Assembly (NCBI RefSeq): GCF_900112225.1 | Contig: NZ_FOLD01000007.1 | Span: 1-64,000, forward strand | Origin: Massilia yuzhufengensis | GTDB taxonomy: Bacteria > Pseudomonadota > Gammaproteobacteria > Burkholderiales > Burkholderiaceae_D | DNA length: 64,000 bases | Direction: 5' to 3' | Shown: positions 8,854 to 17,365 of the stretch, piece by piece | How the letters are laid out: every line of letters starts with the position of its first letter | How positions within the stretch are numbered: the first letter of the stretch is position 1 | Translations under genes and position numbers: made by a program | Notes under the pieces: generated by a model | What the model was told of the DNA's origin: nothing | The model's input: the letters and a program-made list of their open reading frames with translations, nothing else | Database searches by the model: none

Positions 8854-9281
8854 CGCCCTGCCTCCGTGGCACGGACGGATGAAGACGCGGCGCACATGGT
8901 GCGCCGGGAAGACAGTGGGCCGAGCAGGCGTGGATGCGTCATTTTCCTCGTGGTTCTCAGGGTCACAACTGACGGGAACGTGGGTGGTATAGCAGGGAAC
9001 AGGCACGCATTATTACGCATGTTGCAGCGCAATGTAAGTGCGTGTGTGTGCATGTCGGTTATACGAAATTTGTATAACTCAGGTGTCGGCTGTGCTTGAT
9101 GGACTGGTGCTGGCACACCAACGGAACACCACCTCCTTCCGCCCGTCGTAGGCGCCACTGGCGCCTACGACTTCCGGCAAAGGCCGGAACCCAATCTTGC
9201 GTGCGTTATCGCCAACGATTGATTAATTGGTTGCGCAACGGACTTGGGTTCCGGCCTGCGCCGGAACGACGTGTATCTGGC
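8854..9281. other. Intergenic region with a 21-bp inverted repeat and a paired REP element
   Basis: No gene is supported here. It holds the near-perfect palindrome GTTATAC-n7-GTATAAC at 9058-9078, a likely operator or promoter element upstream of the YitT gene, and the REP pair at 9143-9271. Confidence 0.6.
9143..9271. repeat. Paired REP element (REPIN-like), family 1
   Basis: Left half: GTCGTAGGCGCCACTGGCGC followed by CTACGAC and the hairpin TTCCGGCAAAGGCCGGAA. Right half: the hairpin TTCCGGCCTGCGCCGGAA then CGACG, in inverted order about 50 bases away. The whole unit is a long imperfect palindrome. A near relative at 11917-12045 has the same layout. Confidence 0.75.
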
Positions 9282-11207
9282 TTACTTGTACAACACCTCC
9301 GGCAGCCACAGTCCAATCGCCGGGAACATATACAGCAGGATAATCCCCAGGATCTGGATCCCCATGAACGGCAGCATGCCCAGGAAGATCTGGTTCAAGG
9401 TCACGTGGGGCGGCGACACGCCTTTCAGGTAAAACGCCGACATCGCCACCGGCGGCGACAGGAAGGCCGTCTGCAAATTCATGGCCACCAGCAGCCCGAA
9501 GAACAGCGGGTCGATATTGAAATGCGCCAGCAGCGGCACGAAGATCGGCATGAAGATCACGATGATCTCGGTCCACTCCAGCGGCCAGCCGAGCAGGAAG
9601 ATCACCACCTGCGCCAGGATCATGAACTGCACGGGCGTGAGGTCCATGCCCAGCACCCACGCGTTGATGATCTCCTGCCCGCCCAGCAGCGCGAATGCGG
9701 CCGAGAAGATGCTCGACCCGACGAACAGCCAGCACACCATGGCCGTGGTCTTGGCCGTGAGGTGGGCCGATTCGCGCAGCAGGTTGAAGTTGAACCTGCG
9801 GTACGCAATCGCCAGGATCAGCCCGCCGAACGCCCCCATCGCCGCCGCCTCGGTCGGCGTCGCCAGCCCGAACACGATACTGCCCAGCACTGCCAGGATC
9901 ATGATCGCCAGCGGGAACAGCGAACCGAGCAGCATCTTGAAGATCTCGAGCCGCGCGAAGCTGAAGTACAGGTAGAACACGCCCAGCGCCACGACGCCGA
10001 TCGCCAGCACGATCCAGTAGGAGCGCGACGCCGGCTTGGCCACCGGATCGCTCGGCGCGACCGGCACGGCAAGTGTGGACGGTTCGGTGGCCACTGCAAC
10101 CGGCGCCGGAGCCGCGGCGGGCGCCGCCTCGCCTTCCACCGGTGGCTCGGCCAGGTCGCCCTCCGCGGGCGGCTCCTGCAGCCCGCCGGCGTCGCCGGCG
10201 GCGGAATCGACATCCTGCTGCGCGCTCATCTCGACCAGTTCGGTGGGCGCGGCTTCCGGCGCGGTGGCCATCCGGTAGGCCAGGCCCATGACGGCCACGA
10301 AGGCCAGCGCCGGCAGCAGCGCCACGAACAGGTGCGATACCAGCGTGCGGCTCGGGACATTGGCCGCGCGCGGCCCCTTGATGGCGCGCACCAGGCCCGG
10401 CACCGCGGTCTTGTTGTAGGCGCCGGGAATCGCCTGGGCAAAGGCTGGCAGCGCCACCACCCGCTCCTCGGCCGCCAGCGGCGGCGCCATCGAGGGCTTG
10501 AGCTTGGCGATGAGAATAACGTAAGCCAAATAGAGCAGAGCGAGCATGATCCCCGGGAACAAGGCGCCCGCATACAGCTTGACCACCGACACCCCGGCCG
10601 TCGCCCCATACACGATCAGCAGCACCGACGGCGGGATCAGGATGCCCAGGCAGCCGCCGGCCGTGATGGCGCCGGCCGACAGCTGGGTGCTGTAGCCGGC
10701 CTTGAGCATGGCCGGCAACGCCAGCAGGCCCATCAGCGTGACCACCGCGCCGACGATGCCGGTGGCGGTGGCGAAGATGGCGCAGGTGACGATGGTGGCC
10801 ACCGCCAGCGAGCCGGGCACACGCGCCATGGCAATGTGCAGGCTCTTGAACAGCCGCTCGATCAGGTTGGCGCGTTCGACCAGGTAGCCCATGAAGATGA
10901 ACAGCGGGATCGAGATCAGCACGTCGTTGGCCATGACCGAATAGGCGCGCTGCACCATCAGGTCGAGCGTGAGCTGGGTGGCTTGTGAAGGGTCACTGCT
11001 GTGGAAGGCGAACCACGCGAACATCATGCCCATGCCCATGAGCGTAAAGGCGGTCGGGAAGCCGAGCATGATGGCCACCACCACCAGCGCCAGCATCAAC
11101 AGGCCCAGGTGCCCGTTGCTCATGTCGGCGGGCGCCGGCATCAGCGCGAACAGGGCGACGACGATCGCGATGAGGATGGACAGGCCGAACCAGATTTCTT
11201 TTCTCAT
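9282..11207 (-). CDS. dctM: TRAP transporter large permease (DctM type)
   Basis: 641 aa, longer than the usual 425-460. It starts at the ATG overlapping the dctQ stop (ATGA, 11204-11207). Many hydrophobic helices match the DctM family, including LGFPTAFTLMG, the GCLGILIPPSVLLIVYG motif, and LATPTEAAAMGAFGGL in the second half. The extra length is a Pro/Ala/Glu-rich hydrophilic insert (about residues 320-385, DNA 10040-10250) between the two halves, flanked by extra helices. It forms the Na+-coupled channel with DctQ and receives substrate from DctP. Such extended permeases are known in betaproteobacteria. The substrate is unknown, probably an organic acid. Confidence 0.9.
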   Translation of the reverse strand: MRKEIWFGLSILIAIVVALFALMPAPADMSNGHLGLLMLALVVVAIMLGFPTAFTLMGMGMMFAWFAFHSSDPSQATQLTLDLMVQRAYSVMANDVLISIPLFIFMGYLVERANLIERLFKSLHIAMARVPGSLAVATIVTCAIFATATGIVGAVVTLMGLLALPAMLKAGYSTQLSAGAITAGGCLGILIPPSVLLIVYGATAGVSVVKLYAGALFPGIMLALLYLAYVILIAKLKPSMAPPLAAEERVVALPAFAQAIPGAYNKTAVPGLVRAIKGPRAANVPSRTLVSHLFVALLPALAFVAVMGLAYRMATAPEAAPTELVEMSAQQDVDSAAGDAGGLQEPPAEGDLAEPPVEGEAAPAAAPAPVAVATEPSTLAVPVAPSDPVAKPASRSYWIVLAIGVVALGVFYLYFSFARLEIFKMLLGSLFPLAIMILAVLGSIVFGLATPTEAAAMGAFGGLILAIAYRRFNFNLLRESAHLTAKTTAMVCWLFVGSSIFSAAFALLGGQEIINAWVLGMDLTPVQFMILAQVVIFLLGWPLEWTEIIVIFMPIFVPLLAHFNIDPLFFGLLVAMNLQTAFLSPPVAMSAFYLKGVSPPHVTLNQIFLGMLPFMGIQILGIILLYMFPAIGLWLPEVLYK

Positions 11208-11788
11208 TTCGCACGCACCTCGTCCGACTGCACCATGGCCTTGAGTTTGTCGACATCGACTTCCTCCACGTCCGGTTCGCGCGCGGGCCATGCGCCATTG
11301 CGCAGGCAGACCACGCAGCGCACGATCTCCACGCAACCCTGCAGCAGCAGCAGGATGCCGGCGAAGGGAATCACCATCTTGAATGGGTACAGCGGCGGGC
11401 CGTTGGCGGTGAGGGTGGAATGCTCGCGGATGGCGAGCGATTCGGCGGCGTAGGTATAGCCGGCCCACACCAGGGCCACCACGCCGGGGATGAAGAACAC
11501 GATATAGAGCAGCAGGTCCAGGCCGGCCTGCAGGCGCGGCGGGAAGAAGCTGTACAGCACGTCGCCGCGCACGTGGCCGTTCTTGGCCAGCGTGTAGGCG
11601 CCGGCCATCATGAAGGCGGCGCCGTACATCATGATCATCAGGTCGAAAGCCCAGGGATTGGGGGTGTTCAGGGCGTAGCGCGCGAAGACTTCCCAGGTGA
11701 TGAGGAAAGTAAGCGCGACGATCAGCCACGAAAAAGCCTGGCCGACCAGGCTGCTGATCCGGTCGACGAAAAACAAAATACTCTGCAT
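11204..11788 (-). CDS. dctQ: TRAP transporter small permease (DctQ type)
   Basis: 194 aa with four hydrophobic helices and the DctQ signature region FLITWEVFARYALNTPNPWA. It has a hydrophilic acidic C-terminal tail. It is translationally coupled to the large permease through a 4-base ATGA overlap. A GGAGCAGCTC stretch precedes the start. It is separated from the binding-protein gene by 329 bases occupied by a REP pair, so expression may be uncoupled from dctP. Confidence 0.9.
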   Translation of the reverse strand: MQSILFFVDRISSLVGQAFSWLIVALTFLITWEVFARYALNTPNPWAFDLMIMMYGAAFMMAGAYTLAKNGHVRGDVLYSFFPPRLQAGLDLLLYIVFFIPGVVALVWAGYTYAAESLAIREHSTLTANGPPLYPFKMVIPFAGILLLLQGCVEIVRCVVCLRNGAWPAREPDVEEVDVDKLKAMVQSDEVRAK

Positions 11789-11916
11789 TGAGCTGCTCCT
11801 GCTGGCGGAACACTGCTATCTCTTTGTGCGGATAGCGCATGACTTGCATTGGAGTCTGCTTGACTGAATCGCGCGTGCGGATGGTCAGGCCACACGACGA
11901 GTCCCGCTCCGCCTGC

Positions 11917-12045
11917 CCGTCGTACGCGCCACTGGCGCCTACGACTTCCCGCGAAGGCGGGAACCCAATTTTGTGTGCGTCGCGCCAACCGAAGATGGAA
12001 TCGGCTGTTCAACGAACTTGGGTCCCGGCCCGCGCGGGGACGACG
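11917..12045. repeat. Paired REP element (REPIN-like), family 1
   Basis: Same architecture as 9143-9271: GTCGTACGCGCCACTGGCGC plus CTACGAC, the hairpin TCCCGCGAAGGCGGGA, a spacer of about 50 bases, then the inverted half TCCCGGCCCGCGCGGGGA-CGACG. It fills most of the gap between dctP and dctQ. No gene is seen in 11789-12117. Confidence 0.75.
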
Positions 12046-12117
12046 TGCCATGGCAGCAGGACTGGCGTGTGAAGCGACCGTCCGCGGGCTATCCGGTCCA
12101 GCCAGACAGAACGCTGC

Positions 12118-13272
12118 TTACGCCTTCTTGGGCGCTGGCGCCTTGCGGCCGAAGTAGTGGTTGTAGGCCATGCGGCGCGGGTTGTTGGTGTCCATGTCCC
12201 ACTTCATCGCGCGTTCGGCGAAGGCGCGCATCGACGCTTCCACTTTCTTGAACAGCGGGTTGTCGGCGCCTTTCTTGGCCACCACCTCGTCCCACACCGC
12301 CAGCTGCGCCTGCAGCACCGCGTCCGGCGTCTTGTAGAACTTCACGCCATCCTTGGCCTGCATGTCGCGGTAGTCCTTGGAATAGCGGTCGACCGCCTTC
12401 CAGGACATGTCGGACGATGCCGCCTCCACCGCGTTCTCGATGATCGATTTCATCTTGGCCGGCAGCGCGTTGTATTTGGTCTTGTTGAAGGTGATCTCGA
12501 ACTGCTCCGAGCTCTGGTGGAAGCTTTGCAGCATGCAGATTTTTGAAACGTCCGGGAAGCCGAGCAGGCGGTCGGAGCTGGCGTTGTTGAATTCGGCGCC
12601 GTCCAGCAGGCCGCGGTCCATCGCCGGCACGATCTCGCCGCCCGGCAGCGCATTGACCGCCGCGCCCATGGCCGTGAACAGGTCGATCGCCAGGCCGTTG
12701 GTGCGGAACTTCATGCCCTTCAGGTCTTCCTTCTTGCTGATGGCTTTCTTGAACCAGCCGAGCGGCTGGGTGGGCATGGGCCCGGTGAGGAAGGAGACGA
12801 CGTTGGCGCCGATGCCGTTGTAGAGCTCGGCCAGCAGCTCCTTGCCGCCGCCGTACTTGTGCCATGCCAGCACCATGTTGGCGTCCATCCCGTAGGCCGG
12901 GCCCGAGGTCCACAGCGCGATCGCGCTCTGCTTGCCGTAGTTGTAGCCCATCACCCCGTGGCCGCCGTCGAGCGTGCCCTTGGAGACCGCGTCGAGCAGG
13001 CCGAAGGCGGGAACGACGGCGCCGGCCGGCAGCACCTCGATCTTGAGTTCGCCGCCGGTCATGTCATTGACCTTCTTGGCGAAGTCGAGGGCGTACTCGT
13101 GGAAGATGTCCTTGCTCGGCCAGGTGCTCTGGAAGCGCATCTGCTTCGGGGTCTGGGCGGTGGCGATCATGGGGACCGCCAGTGCGGCGGCGCCGGCGGT
13201 GCCGGCTGCGGTGCCCAGGAACTTGCGGCGGGTTGGGGCTGCTTGCTTCGAATCGTCGTCACGCTGCGTCAT
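12118..13272 (-). CDS. dctP: TRAP transporter substrate-binding protein (DctP type)
   Basis: 384 aa. The N-terminus is a Tat-like signal (TRRKFLG then a hydrophobic Ala-rich stretch, cleavage near ATAQT). The DctP fold is recognisable from MRFQSTWPSKDIFHEYA and from KGMKFRTNGLAIDLFTAMGA, where the Arg that clamps the substrate carboxylate is expected. The product of this subfamily binds an organic acid in the periplasm and delivers it to DctQM encoded downstream on the same strand. A 14-base perfect tandem repeat lies just upstream. The ligand is not deducible. Confidence 0.92.
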   Translation of the reverse strand: MTQRDDDSKQAAPTRRKFLGTAAGTAGAAALAVPMIATAQTPKQMRFQSTWPSKDIFHEYALDFAKKVNDMTGGELKIEVLPAGAVVPAFGLLDAVSKGTLDGGHGVMGYNYGKQSAIALWTSGPAYGMDANMVLAWHKYGGGKELLAELYNGIGANVVSFLTGPMPTQPLGWFKKAISKKEDLKGMKFRTNGLAIDLFTAMGAAVNALPGGEIVPAMDRGLLDGAEFNNASSDRLLGFPDVSKICMLQSFHQSSEQFEITFNKTKYNALPAKMKSIIENAVEAASSDMSWKAVDRYSKDYRDMQAKDGVKFYKTPDAVLQAQLAVWDEVVAKKGADNPLFKKVEASMRAFAERAMKWDMDTNNPRRMAYNHYFGRKAPAPKKA

Positions 13273-13616
13273 CTGTCTGTCTCCGTCTAGTTATATATAC
13301 ATGGACTGAAATACATGGACTGAATCGATACACGAACAATACGGCTTGCCTGAACTTCTCCTTGGGGTGGATTGGCTGTCACTACGTGCTGGAGGATGTT
13401 CTAGTTTCCTTACGGATTTCTTACATCGGGCTTACGGAGAATCCGAGAGTTTTATTTTCCTGTCAACATCACGCCGCCCCGGACGCCCGCCTGCCTACCC
13501 ACGGTAGGTAATCTGGCGTTTCGGACGCCCATGCATATGATACTTGTTGCATTCATCGCAATGTTCAATAAACTATTGCTAATCGACATTGGACCCGCTC
13601 GCCACAAGGAGTCAGC
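13273..13616. other. Divergent intergenic region with tandem 14-mers
   Basis: No gene found. It lies between divergent dctP and the secreted-protein gene. It contains two abutting perfect copies of ATACATGGACTGAA (13297-13310 and 13311-13324), a possible regulator site upstream of dctP, and an imperfect palindrome CTACCCACGGTAGG near 13494. Confidence 0.6.
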
Positions 13617-14003
13617 ATGAAGCACGCACTACGATCCGGGGCAGCCCTGCTGCTCGCCTGCGTTGTACTGGCATCGGCGCCGCCCGGCGCGGCCGCCCAG
13701 GAAAACGGGGCCATCATCCAGGTTACCGGCGTGAGCAGTCCCCGGCTTGCCGTCTACGAACGGGCGACCAACGACAGCAAGCTCAGGGAATTCGACAAGG
13801 CAGCCGTCAAGCTGCCGCTGGATGTGTTCGAGACGGCAAACGAAGACCGCTTTCTGAAAGTCCAGATCGCCGGCGACCACTTCTGGGTGAAAGCCGCGCA
13901 GGTGATCGTCTTGCGTGCGATCAGCGCCGGCTGCCTGGCCCAGAGCGCGGCGCCAGTGCCTGCGGGCGTCATCCGCGGAGGAAACCGGGGCTGCACGAAA
14001 TGA
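13617..14003 (+). CDS. Small secreted hypothetical protein
   Basis: 128 aa with a clear signal peptide (cleavage near AAAQE, residue 29). The mature part is about 100 residues with two Cys near the C-terminus (AGCLAQ and RGCTK) that could form a disulfide. No family recognised. An AAGGAG ribosome site lies nine bases before the ATG. Its TGA overlaps the ATG of the M48 protease gene (ATGA), so the two are co-translated and probably work together in the periplasm. Confidence 0.8.
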   Translation: MKHALRSGAALLLACVVLASAPPGAAAQENGAIIQVTGVSSPRLAVYERATNDSKLREFDKAAVKLPLDVFETANEDRFLKVQIAGDHFWVKAAQVIVLRAISAGCLAQSAAPVPAGVIRGGNRGCTK

Positions 14004-15658
14004 GCAAGCGCAGCACGCGCGCGGCGGCGCTGGCAGTCGCCCTGGTCCTGGCCGGCCATGCAAGCGCGCAGGAGACAGGCGGGGGCAACTTCTTCAGCAA
14101 GCTGTTTTCCGGCAAGGACAAACCGGTCATCGACAAGCTGCGTGGCGTGCCCTACAAGCCATCGACCCAGGCCATCGGCGCCGAGCGAGACCTGCTCAAC
14201 CAGCGTGCAAGCGGCTACGGCCTGGTCGCCGCGGAGGGCCTGGAACGCTATGCAAACGGCGTGCTTGACAAGCTGAAAGCAGCCTCGGGCATCCCTGACC
14301 TGCCCGGCAAGGTCTACTTGTCCGCCACCGACGACCTTGCCGCAGTGACGACCGCGGACGGCAATATCTTCATCGGCTATCGCTGGTTCGAGAACCTGAA
14401 TGCGGCCAGCTACAAGCTCGGCCAGGAAGATACCCTCGCGGCCCTGCTCGCCCACGAACTGGGGCATATCGCACTGGGCCACCATGGCAGCGATTTCTTT
14501 GCGAATGCCGGAAAATGGCTGCAGCGCTACTACGCGCAAGGCATGGCGATCAAGACGGCGCTCGACCAGAAGCTCAATGGGACGGTGGTCTTGCCCGAAC
14601 GCGCCATGAACAACCTGAAAAAAATGCAGTACATGGTCGAGATCATGGATGGCATGCTGCACCCTGCGTGGAAGCGCGGCCAGGAAGAAGATGCCGACGC
14701 GTTCGCCGTCGACGTGACCAGGGCGGCCGGCTACTCGTACCAGGAAGGCGTCAAGCGCTTCCTCGAGCTCAACGCCAGCGTGGAACGGATCCAGAAGGAA
14801 CGCGACGATGCCCGGCTGGCGGCGATGCGCGCCGATGTCGAGACCTCGCTCAAGGACGGCAAGCTGGATGCGGCCATCACCGGCGTGACCGGACAGCTGG
14901 CCGAGCAACTGCAGGGCCTGCTCACGGCGACCCACCCGGATCCGGCGGCGCGCATGGACAAGCTGTCGGGCTATGTGGCGAAGTATTATCCGGTCGATTG
15001 GTACGAGGATGCCCAGGCGCCCGTCTCCACCGATTATCGCAAGGTGGCGCTGGACAAGCGTCACGTCGAACTGTTCGAGATGTACAACAATGCCTTCGAG
15101 CTGGAGAACCTGTTCTCCACCATGAAACCAGAGGACATGAAAGCGGCCATCGCGCTCGGCGAACGGATCACCCGCAGAATCGGCCTGGCCCACGTCAACC
15201 GCAATAACTGGCTACTGTTCTACGGCTATGCGCGGGCGGTGCGCTATACCAGTGAACTCGCGCCGGAGATGGCGGTCGGCCTTGCGCCTCCGCCTGCCCC
15301 GGCGTCCAAGCGCGGCAAGAAGGCCAAACCCTCGACGCCGGTGGATCCAGCCACGCAACTGGCCCTGCGTGCAGACGAGCTCGAGCAGGCCCTGATCGCA
15401 AGCGAGGCGGCGATGAGCTTCAAGCCCTATGAAGACAGCATCAACCTGGCCCTCAAGAGCGGCAAGCGCGACCGCGCCATCGCGCTGCTGGCAACCACGG
15501 ACAAGAAGTTCGAACTGGCGCGCAGCACCCTGCCCAAGACGATCAGCCTGTACCACCGCGCCAACAAGCCCGAGCGCGTCACCGAACTGGTGACCTACTG
15601 CCACACCACCTACATCGACATGCGCGACGAATGCACCAAGGCGAGCGCCGTCAATTGA
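14000..15658 (+). CDS. M48-family zinc metalloprotease, periplasmic
   Basis: 552 aa. A signal peptide (residues 1 to about 22, ASAQE) is followed by a peptidase M48 domain with H152-E-L-G-H156 and a downstream EEDADAFAVD segment supplying the third zinc ligand, as in BepA/LoiP-type proteases. The C-terminal 250 residues are helical and repeat-like without a named domain. Family members degrade misfolded or assembly-stalled envelope proteins. I chose the ATG at 14000 rather than the longer open frame because it encodes the signal peptide and overlaps the previous stop. It also overlaps the next gene start. Confidence 0.9.
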   Translation: MSKRSTRAAALAVALVLAGHASAQETGGGNFFSKLFSGKDKPVIDKLRGVPYKPSTQAIGAERDLLNQRASGYGLVAAEGLERYANGVLDKLKAASGIPDLPGKVYLSATDDLAAVTTADGNIFIGYRWFENLNAASYKLGQEDTLAALLAHELGHIALGHHGSDFFANAGKWLQRYYAQGMAIKTALDQKLNGTVVLPERAMNNLKKMQYMVEIMDGMLHPAWKRGQEEDADAFAVDVTRAAGYSYQEGVKRFLELNASVERIQKERDDARLAAMRADVETSLKDGKLDAAITGVTGQLAEQLQGLLTATHPDPAARMDKLSGYVAKYYPVDWYEDAQAPVSTDYRKVALDKRHVELFEMYNNAFELENLFSTMKPEDMKAAIALGERITRRIGLAHVNRNNWLLFYGYARAVRYTSELAPEMAVGLAPPPAPASKRGKKAKPSTPVDPATQLALRADELEQALIASEAAMSFKPYEDSINLALKSGKRDRAIALLATTDKKFELARSTLPKTISLYHRANKPERVTELVTYCHTTYIDMRDECTKASAVN

Positions 15659-17238
15659 GCGCCCTCCCACTCCCAGGCGCCTCCGCTCGCCGCGCGAAGT
15701 TCTGGCGCCTGTTCGTCATTTACCTGGCGCTGGGCCTGGCATGTGCCTGGCTGTCGCAATGGCTACCGGTTGCCGAAGCCGGCAAGCGCGTGGCGACCCG
15801 GATATGGGGACCGGTCCTGACCGACAGCTACCCCACGACCGGCCGCGACCAGGTCACGGTCATGCTCATCGATGACAAGGACCTGCGCGAATATGGCGAG
15901 GTGTGGCCGGTATCGCTCGGCTTCCACGAGCGCCGCCTGCTCGAGCTCCTGAAGTACCGGCCGAAGGCGGTCTTCTTCGACATCGTCTTCCTCGACGACC
16001 GCAAGGATCCCGACCTGGCAGGATTCATCGACGCCGCCTGCAAGGCGCGCCAGGCAGGCGTGCCCGTGTTTGTCGGCTCCTTCGGCAACGCGGGCTTTGC
16101 GCCTTCCCGCACCGAGGCCGCCATGCTGACGCGCCGCGTGACGCTGGACGGCCGCATGGCGCCCTGCATCGAGGCGGCTTACCTGAACCTGCGGATCGAC
16201 GGCTACGATCAATCGGTGTGGGAATACGATGTGGACATTCCGGCGCAGTCCGTGGGCGGTCTTGCGCCCGTGGCGGCCCAGCGTTTCCCTTCGCCCGCAG
16301 CGCGGCTCTACCAGGTCGAGCACCGCCTCGATCCACACGTTGCGGCCGAACCGATGGCCCTGGTGTGGGGCACGGCGAGCGATCCGCGCAACCTCGAATG
16401 GCTCAATAGCGACCTGCGGCCCGGCGGTCCCGGTCCCGCCTGTTCCGCATCATGGGAATGGACGCGTGTGCTGCCGGTCGGGAAGGCGGACGCACCGATC
16501 TGTCCTTACCAGCAATTGCTGCCGATGCGGACACTCAAGCGCACGCATGGCCTGGACAGCCAGCAGCTCGATGAGGCGATCCGCAACAAGTACATCATTT
16601 ACGGCACGCACCTGCAAAGTAACGGGGACGTGATCCTGGCGCCCTATCACGGCAGGATTGCGGGTGCGTTCCTGCACGCGATGGCACTGGATAACTTGCT
16701 GTCATTCGAAGGCGCGCCGAAGGCAGGCGGAGACTTCGGACAACCCTGGTTCGGTGCCGCCAGCGGCTTCACGCTGTTCGCAGTCGCCGTCATTTCTGCA
16801 CTGATTGCGGCAAAAAACGCGTTCGAGATACCCGCGGCCTTGCGCTCGCTGGCGTCCGGCTGGCTGTCGGCATGGCGACCAGGTGCCGTCTTCCCCGGTC
16901 AAGCGCTTCCGCGCGCTGTAGGCGGCCAGCTGGCGCTGGGGGCCAAGCACCTGCTGCTGTGGCTGATACCGCAGGCCCTGGTGGGCGTGGCGTATTTCGT
17001 GGCGATCGCCATCCTGGTCCCGGTCAGCTACTTCCTGCTGAAACTCGGTCCCCTGGTGTGGATCGAGTTTGTACTATTCCCCATTGGGATGGATTTTCTC
17101 CAACTCGGCGACAAGGCCGATGAATGGCGTGCGCAGGCAACGCAGTACCTGCGAGGCCTCGGGCAGGCGATCCAGGCGCCGCGCAGCGAAGCTGCGGACA
17201 TTCTTGCGAAGTCATCGCATGAGGACGCCAGCGTGTAA
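15655..17238 (+). CDS. CHASE2-domain membrane protein without output domain
   Basis: About 527 aa if translation begins at the TTG overlapping the protease stop (TTGA); the ATG at 15631 is the alternative. An N-terminal helix (residues about 18-38) is followed by a large periplasmic CHASE2 sensor (motifs VTVMLIDDKDL and PKAVFFDIVFLD) and two or three C-terminal membrane helices (VAVISALIAA and the strongly hydrophobic PQALVGVAYFVAIAILVPVS). No kinase, cyclase or adenylate domain follows, unlike classical CHASE2 receptors. Its coupling to a secreted protein and a protease suggests envelope sensing or scaffolding; this is inference. Confidence 0.82.
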   Translation: MSALPLPGASARRAKFWRLFVIYLALGLACAWLSQWLPVAEAGKRVATRIWGPVLTDSYPTTGRDQVTVMLIDDKDLREYGEVWPVSLGFHERRLLELLKYRPKAVFFDIVFLDDRKDPDLAGFIDAACKARQAGVPVFVGSFGNAGFAPSRTEAAMLTRRVTLDGRMAPCIEAAYLNLRIDGYDQSVWEYDVDIPAQSVGGLAPVAAQRFPSPAARLYQVEHRLDPHVAAEPMALVWGTASDPRNLEWLNSDLRPGGPGPACSASWEWTRVLPVGKADAPICPYQQLLPMRTLKRTHGLDSQQLDEAIRNKYIIYGTHLQSNGDVILAPYHGRIAGAFLHAMALDNLLSFEGAPKAGGDFGQPWFGAASGFTLFAVAVISALIAAKNAFEIPAALRSLASGWLSAWRPGAVFPGQALPRAVGGQLALGAKHLLLWLIPQALVGVAYFVAIAILVPVSYFLLKLGPLVWIEFVLFPIGMDFLQLGDKADEWRAQATQYLRGLGQAIQAPRSEAADILAKSSHEDASV

Positions 17239-17298
17239 ACCGGCGGGCAGGCGGGACAAGCGCCGCATGGAAAACGGCATGCAGTGAGAGCCAAGGCC

Positions 17299-17332
17299 GA
17301 GCTCGTGTCCAAATGTCAGACCTGATCCCGAA
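17299..17332. repeat. Dispersed 30-bp repeat (family 3)
   Basis: The sequence GTGTCCAAATGTCAGACCTG followed by ATCCCGAA recurs, with one change, at 63107-63140 and inverted at 63000-63027. Here it is a single copy in the gap after the CHASE2 gene. Confidence 0.7.
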
Positions 17333-17365
17333 GTTGTAGGTTAATCAACATTCCTGGCCAGCGGC

